Below are positions 21,591-31,283 of a DNA stretch of 64,000 nucleotides, piece by piece (within the stretch, counting starts at the first letter, position 1; each line of letters starts with the position of its first letter). The DNA comes from Celoporthe dispersa. Lineage: Eukaryota; Ascomycota; Sordariomycetes; Diaporthales; Cryphonectriaceae. The stretch is taken from NCBI GenBank assembly GCA_016584495.1, contig WAID01000015.1, positions 1,426,501 to 1,490,500 of the forward strand. Reading direction: 5' to 3'. The notes beneath the pieces are model-generated. The model worked only from the letters and a program-made list of their open reading frames with translations, was not told where the DNA came from and made no database searches. Both the position numbers and the translations under genes were made by a program.

Positions 21591-24500
21591 ATGTCGTTGA
21601 TTTACATGCGGCTAATGGGCCGCCGACTGCCTAACTTACACACGTCTCGTCTCCCCGTGACCAGAGCTTCTCGTTGCCACAGTTTGCCAGCATGGCGTGC
21701 CGTCTCGACAGCTTCGAAACCAGGCCACGACAAACATCTGGCCGCCAATGAGGGGAGCTCGGCCGACATAACGGAGCGGAAGAAGGCTGCACAGCTCAGT
21801 GCACAGCAGGCGCCCAAGCTCGACCTGACCGCGCTCGACGACAAGTGGCGTGCGGAATGGAATCGCCTCAAGCAAGAACAGGCTCGCGACGGAGCAGAAG
21901 CACAGAAGCAGTCCAGATACATCCTGCCCATGTTCCCGTACCCTTCGGGTCGTCTTCACATCGGTCACCTGCGCGTCTACACCATTGCCGATGTTCTTGC
22001 GAGGTTCTACACCCTTCAGGGGGAGAGGCCGATCCTTCCCATGGGATGGGATGCCTTTGGCTTGCCCGCTGAGAATGCTGCCATCCAGCGAGGTGTCGAC
22101 CCTGCAGTGTGGACGAAGAGCAATATCGCCAAGATGAAGGAGCAGATGGGGTGCATGAATGGCAGCTGGGACTGGGACCGTGTACGTACTGGCCCGGATT
22201 GCTCCCGGAAGGATGTGCGACTGACATAAATGTATCTACGCCTAGGAAATCTCCACGTGCGATCCTGAATTCTACAAGCATACCCAGAAGATTTTCCTCA
22301 TGCTGCACGAGAAGGGGCTGGCATACCAGGCCGAGGCCGAGGTCAACTATGACCCTGTGGACAAGACGGTGCTGGCAAATGAACAGGTGGATGCAAATGG
22401 TTGCTCCTGGAGGTCTGGTGCCAAGGTCGAGAAGCGCCGGCTGAAACAGTGGTTCTTCAAGATCTCCGAATTTCGAGAGTCTCTGCTGCAGGACCTCGAG
22501 GTACTGGCGAAGGACAACGCATGGCCCGAGAGGGTGCTGGCAATGCAGAAGAACTGGCTTGGCAAGTCCGAGGGCGCCATGGTCAAGTTTCCCATCATGG
22601 CCCATAGCCAAGACATCCACGCCGCCATCGAGATCTTCACCACCAGACCTGACACATTGTTCGGCGTGCAATATCTGGCGCTTGCAGCCACGCATCCAGT
22701 CGTGCAGCACCTCGCTGAGACAGATGCGGAGCTTCAGGCCTTCCTAGACACCTTGCCTGGTCTGCCACCAGACTCCAAGGTCGGCTACATGCTCCCCTAG
22801 CTTAAGGGCTATTAACCCTCTGGCGTATCACGAGGACACGCCGGCCTCTTCCAAGGAGTCTCTACCAGTGTATGTTGCTCCGTATGTCCTCGGGGACTAT
22901 GGAGAGGGGGCCGTCATGGGCGTTCCTGGACACGACCTCCGTGACAACGCCTTTTGGAAGGAGCACCACTATGACCAGCCTGTGCGTGTCGTGCTGGCAG
23001 CATCTGAGGACGAGACCACGACGACCATGCCGAATGAGCCGTTCATCAAGCACGGTGTCATGACGGCACAGAGCGGTCCCCCTCAAGGGCAGGTCATCCC
23101 AAGAAGGCGGACAGATGTTGGTCAGGATGCTGGAGGCCGCCGAGCTGGCCAAGCCGGTTGAGAAATGGAGGCTGAGAGACTGGCTCGTCAGCCGTCAGAG
23201 GTACTGGGGCACACCGATCCCCATCGTGCACTGCGGCTCATGTGGAGCTGTACCGGTTCCTGACGATCAGCTCCCGGTCAAGCTGCCAGAGGTTGACCAT
23301 CACTGGGCTGAGGGCAAGCCGGGTAATCCACTCGAGTCGGCCACCGACTGGGTTGACACTTCTTGTCCCAAGTGCGGCGGTTCCGCGAAGAGGGATACTG
23401 ACACGATGGACACATTCGTCGACTCGAGTTGGTACTACATGCGCTTCATCGACCCACACAATTCTGAGGCACTTTTCTCTGCTGAAAAGGCATCTCTGCT
23501 CCCCGTTGACCTCTATCTTGGGGGCATAGAACACGCCATACTGCATCTTCTCTATGCCCGCTTCATCTACAAGTTCCTCATGACATTTACCGCTCTACCC
23601 GGGGCATCACCAGAGATCGTCCACGAACCATTTGCCCGTCTTATCACTCAGGGAATGGTCCATGGAAAGACATTCATCGACCCCTCCAGTGGCCGCTTCT
23701 TGAGGCCTGAAGAGGTTGATCTCCAAGACCCTGCCAACCCGAAGATTATCGCTACGGGTGAGACAGCAAGCGTCAGCTATGAGAAGATGTCGAAATCCAA
23801 GTTCAACGGCGTCGATCCTACCGAGTTGATCGCCAGGCACGGCGCTGATGCCACCCGGGCACACATGCTCTTTCAAGCACCGGTCAGCGATGTGGTGAAC
23901 TGGGATGAGGATAAGATTACAGGCGTAACACGCTGGCTTGGTCGGGTCTTCGATCTCGTGGTAAAGACGGACTGCAAAGTGGCTGAGGTCAACGACGCGG
24001 TGCTCTCCGAGCTTGTCATGGAGACAAGCAAGAAGCTCCCTCAGATGAGCAAGCCCGACCAGGCATGGTGGGATGACAACTTCGCCCTGTGGAGAGACCT
24101 GCAGCGGACGATCGAGTCTGTGACGGACTCTTACCGCGGCGTATACTCACTCAACACGATTATCTCTGATCTGATGAGTCTGACCAATACCATCGCGGCG
24201 CACCCCGAGGCCCACGACAAGATGCGCTGCGCCGCTATCTCAGCGCTTGTCAGGATGCTCGCCCCCATCGCACCGGCTGTCGCGTCTGAATGCTGGCAGA
24301 TACTCGGGGCCAAAGAGCCGCTCTTCTCAGGTTCTGTATCTTTTCCTGAGCCGGACGGCACCCTTCCCCTCTTGAAGGCAAGGACGCAGGCGTGCGCGGT
24401 GCAGATCAACGGAAAGCTGCGAGTGGCAGTTGACATACCCAGGCCGCCCGAGCACGCGATGGAGGACGGCGAGCTGAAGAGGTGGTTCGTGGACAGGATC

Positions 24501-24605
24501 CTCGAGGCGGATGGCGCGTCGAAGCTGGGCGACGCGGATGCGATCCGCTCGGCCAAGAAGGTTATTGTGGTTCGCGGCGGCCGCGTTGTGAACTTTGTAC
24601 TGTAG
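21591..24605 (+). CDS. leucyl-tRNA synthetase, mitochondrial; two frameshifts
   Basis: Charges mitochondrial tRNA-Leu. Exons 21591-22181 and 22246-24605 give about 982 aa after correcting two frame breaks; the intron 22182-22245 has GTACGT/CCTAG ends. The start at 21591 (or ATGs at 21606/21615) opens an Arg/Ser-rich presequence. The class I signatures are present: HIGH at residues 123-126 (SGRLHIGHLRVYT) and KMSKS at 23784-23798. The editing domain motif TTRPDTLFGVQYL is at about 22640 and the WGTPIPIVHC block is present. The frame breaks at the C4 run 22794-22797 (creates an immediate TAG) and the C5 run 23078-23082. One base fewer in each restores a continuous protein (exon 2 then equals 786 codons). 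A family member of about 950-1000 aa is expected. It ends 98 bp from the convergent HemK gene. Confidence 0.93.
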
Positions 24606-24703
24606 TTGTAGAAGATACCCACCCCACATACACACACAAACATACACACACTTTTCTCGGGCAAATCGGCTTCACGAATAGACAGACGGATCTTTGTCAG
24701 GAT

Positions 24704-25866
24704 TCACCTGCATTGTATGAACACAGACCGGCCATGACCACTCCCCTTGATGCGCACCTTGCTAGTTCCGTCACAAACCACGGCTGAAGTCTGCTCCGAC
24801 TCCCCAGGCGCAGCATCAGGCCAGTCCCTCCACACCTCCACCTCCACCTTACCAGTACTCCTCGTCCCCATCAGACCCTCATGCCGCAGGGCCATCTCCA
24901 CGACTCTCAAAGCCTGACCCAGGTCGCCCACCTCGCACAGCATCACCCGCGGGCCCAGCCTCGCAGCGATGTCCAGCAGCCGCGCGTAGAACACATCCTC
25001 CGGTGCGTGGTCGCCGGGATACGTGACCATCGGCACCTGCGCGAGCTTTGGCTCGTAACGCCGCACGCTCTGGGCTGTCTGGCGGCTGTATCCCCATCGA
25101 GAGACGTAGGGCGGGTTGCAGACCAGGACGTCCAGTGGGGGCGAGTCCCCAGAGGAGGAGGTGGCGGTGGACATGAGCGCGCCGAGAAGGGCGGCGTCTG
25201 AGAAGATATCGGCCTGGGTGAAGACGAGGGAGTGGGTAGGGAGGTTGGTGGCGGTGGTGATGTTGTTGTGGCGGGCGTTCTCTGATGAGAGGTTGACGGC
25301 GCGGGGTGAGATATCAATACCGTGAACGTGGAGGCTGGGCATGGTGCGGGCGAGGAGGGAGTATAGGAGGAGGGCTATGCAGCCTGTGCCTGTGCAGAGA
25401 TCCAGGATGCGCAGCGAGCGAGGTGAGGGACCCAGGAGGTGAGAGTGCTGGATGAGGGCAGCTAGATGGGTTGTGTATGCTTCTGGCTCTGGCCTGAAGG
25501 CGCACGTCAGCTTTTTTCTCTCTGTCTTCGCGAGGGCTAAGGGCACCTGCTCCCTCATCTAACATACCGAGGTATGAACACACCGGGACGGCACTTCAGC
25601 TCCAGGCCGCCAAACGGCTGCGTCCCGAGGACATACTGCAGCGGCTCCCCCCTCCCACGACGCCGGCACAGCGAGGCGACATGGAGTTCTTCTGCCCAGA
25701 GCGACGGCGACGACGACACGGGCGGCGTGAGCTGGCGAGCGTGCTCGCGCACCCACCTCAGCTCGTTCAGGGCCGAGGGCAGGTCTCGACAGACGGGAAG
25801 CAGTGCTGCTGCGTGTGGAGAGATGCGGTGGGCTTGACGGAGGGTGGAGGGTGGGATCCGAGGCAT
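24704..25866 (-). CDS. HemK/PrmC-type protein-glutamine N5-methyltransferase (Mtq1-like)
   Basis: 362 aa from exons 25866-25568 and 25493-24704; the 74-bp intron 25494-25567 has a GTATGT donor, CTGAC branch and CAG acceptor. The start at 25866 (MPRIPPSTLRQAHRISP) was chosen because the upstream in-frame residues are unlike the family. Motifs: PLQYVLGTQPFGGLELKC and IPRPEPEAY (PrmC has IPRPETE), SAM motif I ILDLCTGTGCIALLL, and the catalytic NPPY in VLVCNPPYVSR. Enzymes of this type methylate the Gln of the GGQ motif in release factors; the mitochondrial one is Mtq1 in yeast. Compartment is inferred. It diverges from the cyclase gene and is tail-to-tail with mitochondrial LeuRS, a neighbour that also serves mitochondrial translation, probably by chance. 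Confidence 0.88.
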
Positions 25867-26392
25867 CGAACGCGGGATGAACTGCGAGCTGGGCAGAGTG
25901 GATGTGATGAGATGGCCTCGAGGTTCACCACACGCCTTGCCCTCCCTCTTTTCCGTCTTGTGAGGTCGGGATTTATTGTGCCTGCGATAGCGTGGATTTT
26001 TATGAGTGAAAAAAAGTAGTCTCATAGATATTTAATCTTTACAGCATTATACTGCCTCTTTCCTTCAAATACATGGCGATGATGTGTGAGGCACACGATC
26101 GTGTCGAAAAAAGCAAAGTAGTGCAGCTGATCAGTTGAAGAGCTGTTTATGATTCTTAGCTGCGAGCAGTGTCTGCTGCAGTGTGCGATTTCTCTTTCTC
26201 GCGGTAAAGAAGGACCGAGCAGGAATGACGATGGCGACGGGGGCGGGCCGATCCCTCATCCGCGGTGCACGGATCGATACCGGAGTTTCCCCGCCATCAA
26301 CGTATAAATAAATAGAAACAGCCTCTCTTTCTCTCTCTCTCCCCCCTCTCAATATTTATTTTTACCACGGAAAGGTATCAACCATTGAGCCC
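25867..26392. promoter_or_regulatory. divergent intergenic region, HemK-like / cyclase
   Basis: 526 bp containing both promoters. The cyclase side has a clear TATA element at 26303-26310 and a CT-rich tract at 26320-26350 before the start codon. Confidence 0.55.
26303..26310 (+). promoter_or_regulatory. TATA element of the cyclase gene
   Basis: CGTATAAATAAATAG context, 83-90 bp upstream of the ATG at 26393, followed by a CT-rich stretch typical of fungal initiation regions. Confidence 0.5.
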
Positions 26393-27631
26393 ATGGCCGA
26401 AAGACTCGCACAGCTCAGCGGGACCCTCAAGATGACGCCCACGCTCAACGAGAACGGCATCCCCAGCTTCGACAGCCTGCCTCTGCGGGAGGGCGATCCG
26501 CACCACTCGGCCTGGGGCCTGTACGGTGATCATGACGAGCTGGGCACCCTAAACAGGCTCACCGACGAGCGTGTCGCTGCGGCTGCCAAGGCTGAGATCC
26601 AAAAGGGAACCCGGTAAGTTAGCTGCGCTGCGCTCACGCGTACCGGCTGGTCGGTGCAGCAGGAGATGACTATTCCCAGAAACCCAGTGGCTCACACAAG
26701 TCTCGAAAACCAAGCGTCTCGCTCAACTGGCCCCTCGACGCCCAGGGCGAGGAGTCGGGCTTCTTCCAGCGCAAGCTCTTCCACCAGGACCTGTTTCAGA
26801 AGCCCCCCAGGATCGTCCACGACGACGTCTGGACCTTCAACTCGCAGGTCTCGAGCCAGTGGGATGGGCTGCGCCACTTTGGCTACCAGAAGGAGGCCAA
26901 GTTCTACAACGGCGTGACCCTCGAGGACATTGGTGCCCACGGTCGGGATAAGGACGGGAGGAAGACCACCGTAAACGGCATCCAGGGTGAGGAGCATGCT
27001 CTTTTTTTTTTTTTTTTGTTCTTTTCCCTCTTCTTGGAGAGCTACATGCTGACCCGTGACATGGGAACCCATCTAGCTTGGGCCGAGCAGGGCATCGTCG
27101 GCAGAGGCATCCTGATCGACCTCGTCGCCTGGCGCGAGAAACAAACCGACCCAGCCCTCAGGACCTTCGACTGCTTCGCCACCTCTCCCATCCCCCCTGG
27201 CCCACCTACAAGCCTGCCTCCGCGACCAGGGCACCGAGGTCCGCTTCGGCGACATCCTCTTCATCCGCACGGGTTGGCACCTCCAGCTGGCCGCGCTGTC
27301 CCCACAGACCCTACGCGCCCACCAGGACGTCCTCCCCCACCACTTTGGCGGCGTCGAGCAGTCCGAGGAGATGGTCCGGTGGATCTGGGAGAATTTCTCC
27401 GCTGTGGCCGGCGACCAGCCCAGCTTCGAGGCCTGGCCTGCCCAGAAGGACTGGGTCCTGCACGAGGTCCTCCTCGCCGGGTACGGCTGTCCCATAGGGG
27501 AGCTGTTCTGGCTCGAGAAGCTGGCCGAGACGTGCAAGAAGGAGGGGCGGTGGAGCTTCTTTGTCAGTAGTGAGGTGTGTAACGTCACGGGCGGGGTGGC
27601 TAGTCCACCAAATATTCTGGCAATTTTCTGA
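26393..27631 (+). CDS. cyclase-family (kynurenine formamidase-like) hydrolase; frameshifted
   Basis: 348 aa from exons 26393-26613, 26715-26986 and 27077-27631 after removing one base. Introns 26614-26714 (GTAAGT...AAG) and 26987-27076 (GTGAGG...TAG); the second contains a T16 run. Family blocks: HHSAWGLYGDHDELGTLNRL, a VSLNWPLD strand, SSQWDGLRHFGYQ, GRGILIDLVAW and GDILFIRTGW. These mark the fungal branch of the cyclase family (PF04199), putative metal-dependent hydrolases. The true substrate is unknown. After ATSPIP the frame is lost: the C6 run at 27192-27197 must be C5 to continue into LAHLQACLRDQG in the next frame; then all exons sum to 349 codons. The gene is convergent with calcineurin A. 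Confidence 0.85.
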
Positions 27632-28351
27632 GGGCGTATGATGGATTTGTGAGGGTGGTGGTTGTTCCGGGTTGTTGCTGGGCGTATGGCTAGAGCTTCC
27701 TCACTACCCGCAGTGGTGATGTGGCGTTCTAGTACATCGATGGGACATCCGGAGCTCACAACGATGAGGCGTCGGTCATACTGTACTTGAGCAGTAGGGA
27801 ATCGAATAATTTCATCATGTGCCACGGCAGGTGGCTTGAGAGGCGCCTCCAGAACCTGTGGCCTATCTTGCCTTGCAACAATCCATCCAGATCGACTCGC
27901 TCCTTGCTGTGTCTAGACTCTCCGCGTCTTCTGCATGTGTTCAGATTTAAGAATGCATTCCTTCCCGAGCCGCACGCTTCTAATCATAGACAGCCCAACA
28001 GCCTGCTACGTGATACCCGGAAGGCACTCCCTTGGTTCCATGCCATGACTGCTGCACCAGTTCCCCGACCCCGTCGTGATCGCCCATATTCTCGTTCACT
28101 GCCGGTCTCAAAAACAACAACAAGAACAACAAGAACAACAAGAGGAAAACAAGAGATATATGTGTGTTGCACGGTTGACTCGCCTTCGCGTGTTTGTGTG
28201 AATTCCGCGTGTCGGGCGTCGGGGCCACCCCACTGGACGAACGAATCCATGCAGAGAAAAGAAGGGTAAGAGGAAAAGACCATTCCGAGACCACGTCGTA
28301 TGGTAGCCTCTGGATGAATCCTTTGTCATCGGCAGTTCCCTCATAACTCTC
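27632..28351. other. intergenic region between convergent cyclase and calcineurin genes
   Basis: No gene is seen. It contains an imperfect (AAC/AAG)n trinucleotide tract at about 28108-28146 and the 3' ends of both neighbours. Confidence 0.5.
28108..28146. repeat. imperfect (AAC/AAG)n tract
   Basis: A run of alternating AAC, AAG and ACA triplets of about 39 bp in non-coding DNA. Confidence 0.7.
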
Positions 28352-30317
28352 TTAGGCAGCCGGAGGACCCTTGCGGCGGGTGTCCCGATCACTGTAACTG
28401 TTGTTAGCGCAGACACCACCCCGCGATCTGTGCAGCAGGCGATGGGCTGGGTACTTACGTGCTGAGCCTCCTGGAGATCGTCTGCAACTTCTTGTCGTTA
28501 TCAGCCTCCCAGGTGGCACGCTCCAGCGCCTGCTTGAGCTCCTCGTCATTGGCCCTCGTCACCTCATCATGGCTCGGCGGCAGCCTCTCGTTCTGCAGGT
28601 CCACCTTTCGGGCATCTTCAAAAGTGCTGATGGCGTTCTTGATACCCTCGGCGCCGAGCATAAGCGTTCCCGCGGGAAGCTTGCCTCCGGAAACAGTCTT
28701 GAGCTCCGTGACGCTCTCGGACTCTTCTCGGAGGACCTGGAACACTCGCGACAGCCGACCAATAGCAAGGATCTTGTTCTTGATCGCCCTCCGTTTTGCC
28801 TCGATCGACTCCGGGTCGACAGTGGCCGACGGGGTGATCGGTGGCGAGGCGGGCCCGGGCGAGCTCGAGGGCTCCTCCCTGAGCTCATCCTCGCTGCAGG
28901 TGCTGAGGATGGCGATCAGCATATCCATGAACTTCTCGCCGACGAACGGGAGAGACCAGGTAAAAACGTCCATGAAGTTTGGGAGCCAGTACGGGTGCGG
29001 CGTGCAGTTGAACTGACGGATGTTCATAACGTTGTTCTCGTACTTCAGCACGGCAGCTTTGTTGTTGTACACGTCGAGGTAGTTCGGGGCAGAGAAGATG
29101 GTCATAACACTCGGAAAGCCGGTCGTCCTAGTCTTTCGGTACATTCTATAGCCAGCGTCTTGTGCTTCGTGCGCACGGATGATGGACAGCAGGTTGTTCT
29201 TCTCGAGGAAAGCGCATGCTGCGGGGTACGAGAAGAAGTATGAGCAACCCCGGACGTGGTTGTGCAGGAAGTAGTCGTTCGTCTTCTCCTGGCCAAAGTC
29301 CTCGAGAGGGTCGGCCCAGAGAATGTCGCACATCAGGCCCTGGGTAGGGGGTTCCCTAAAACGATCGATCTGTACCATGCCAGAGAGTCAGCCACCCGGC
29401 AAAGAAACAGTTGGGACGGCACCGTGCCGACAGCCCAGCCACACGGGAATACAAGAGTTTGCTCACATTTCGAAGGTCGTCGAGGGTGTGCAGCTCTGGG
29501 CTGAGGCCGCCGTGGATGCACAAGAACTGCTTGTTCATGACCGCAGCAAGAGGCAGGCTGCAGAAGGAGTCCATGCAGGCCTCGTAGATGGTGTCAGAGT
29601 ACTTGTGCTTGCACTCGAGCTTGAAGGTGAAGTAGTCGGTCAAGTGGCGGCACTCGTGATTGCCTCGGAGCAGCCACAGCGTCTTGGGGTAGTGGATCTT
29701 GAGCGACCAGAGGTACAGCACGCACTCGATGCTGAAATAGCCACGGTCGACGTAGTCGCCCAGGAAGAGGTACCGGGTCTCTGCCGGGTCTCCACCCACT
29801 TCAAACAGCTTCATGAGGTCGTAATACTGGCCGTGTACATCACCACACACCGTGATCGGAGCGTCCATCTCCAGGAGGTTTGGCTCGGCGCGCAGGAGCT
29901 CTGTGCCGGTCCTGATGATCCATAGCGCCTGCTCTTCTGTCAATCGGCCTTCTCTGTAGAAGTGCGACTTCAGAAAGGCAATGTTGGGCTTGGTGTGTGT
30001 CTCGTCCTCGAAGAACTGCTCGTCGGTCGGCTTGAACATGGCAGGGGCTTGAACGTCTGGCGGGAGGCGAAGGGGGTCAGCATATCGCGTGCTCCATGCA
30101 GAGTCGGCTGCTGTGTGTGGGAGGCGGGGTTGCAGCTCGTGCACATACCTTTGCAGACCCTCTCCATGGTGCTGACTTCGGTGCCATCTTCCATACGGTG
30201 GATGGAGAAGTCGATCTCGGGCAGAGGCTTCTTCTGCTGTATTGCGCGGATGGCATTGTCAACCTGGACATTGCGAAGCTCCTGGGAGCCAGGCGCACCA
30301 GCGCCGTCGGTATCCAT
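28352..30317 (-). CDS. cna-1: calcineurin (PP2B) catalytic subunit A
   Basis: Ca2+/calmodulin-dependent Ser/Thr phosphatase. Exons 30317-30149, 30056-29467, 29369-28459 and 28391-28352 give 569 aa in perfect frame; the introns are 92, 97 and 67 bp, all GT-AG. The phosphatase core shows GDVHGQYYDL, GDYVDRGYFS, RGNHECRHLT and HGGLSPELHTL. The calcineurin-specific parts follow: the B-subunit binding helix after NFMDVFTWSLPFV, the calmodulin-binding segment (KRRAIKNKILAIGRLSRVFQ), and the autoinhibitory region near STFEDARKVDLQNERLPPSHDE. The last exon is only 40 nt and encodes a basic tail ending RRKGPPAA. The third donor overlaps an in-frame TAA, so intron retention would replace this tail. The gene name follows Neurospora usage. 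Identity is certain. Confidence 0.97.
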
Positions 30318-31283
30318 GTTCGGCGGGCGAGGCTCTGGAGCAGCGATACCGAGAGGACTTGTGCTGCAGGAGTCAACAAGTCGAGACCTGCGTTTGAGCT
30401 GTGTTGAGCCGGGTGGCGAGCGTGTCCGAGGGCTCGTATTTGTTGAACTCTCCACCTCGAGGCCTCCTGCGCGGGTAGTCGAGCTTGACGTTATTTCCCC
30501 CCAAGAAGAATTAGAGAAGGGCCCAGCAGAAGAAGTCACCAGAGCCTTGTAAGGCAGCAAAAATTGGAGGGAGGTGGAGGAAGGCAAATTGGGATGAGTA
30601 GGGCTGAGGTCAGACGAGCGGTTGTAGGTTATTCTACAACCATGAGGATTAGGTTGACAGCACAACAGTCCAGACCAACAGCTAGAAAACCGCAGTGCAG
30701 CAGGCAGGACAAGGAGGCTTGCCCCGGCCCAGGTGGAGCATAGGACCTATGTACGAGGTAGGCTTGGGGGACGGGCGGTGGACGACCTTGGAGCGGGGCT
30801 TGGGATGGACGTAGCGGTTCAGCCTTCAGGGGATCTATGGTGGGGTATCTCAAGCGCTCAGTGTCTCGCTCTAGCAGGAAACCTGCTCAGGTCACCTGTA
30901 CGGACGCTAGGGGGCTACAGCGGCATACGTACACAAAAGCCAATCGCAGATAGGCTAAAAAGGGGGCAGCATGATGACGGCAAACAGCGGCCTTGACTTC
31001 CAATCAGGCTTCTGAATTATCAGATGGTAGCACTGTCCTTCAGACCTACGCACTAGAGACAGCCACCACTGTAGTGATCCTAGCCGCGGGCCTCCTTCTT
31101 ATCTACTTGCTTACGCAAAAATACATTGTGCACCATTTCAATTCTCATAGCCAGGCACGCTGCTCTTTTGCAGGAACTATGAGACGAAGATCAGAGACTC
31201 ACTCCTCGAAGGTCCAAGTCACGAGAAGAGCTGACCATATTGGATCATTTCTCGCGTACATACATCCAGTAGCCGTCTGATGT
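30318..31283. other. intergenic region upstream of calcineurin
   Basis: This holds the calcineurin promoter and leader and the 3' end of the dioxygenase gene. A plus-strand frame at 30993-31280 encodes one hydrophobic helix but has no ATG at its start (listed separately). Confidence 0.5.
30993..31280 (+). other. weak open frame with one membrane helix, possibly a gene relic
   Basis: An open frame of about 95 codons. Residues about 23-40 form a hydrophobic segment (VVILAAGLLLIYLLT) followed by a His/Arg-rich stretch. This order resembles the N-terminal anchor of microsomal P450s, but no P450 core follows. There is no ATG at the frame's start; an upstream ATGATG at 30971 could join through a small intron. 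I do not recognise it; it may be chance. Confidence 0.15.

Noticed and set aside
24605..24704. Functional pairing of mitochondrial LeuRS and the HemK-like gene
   Set aside because: The genes are convergent with separate promoters; both serve mitochondrial translation, but one pair is not evidence of co-regulation.
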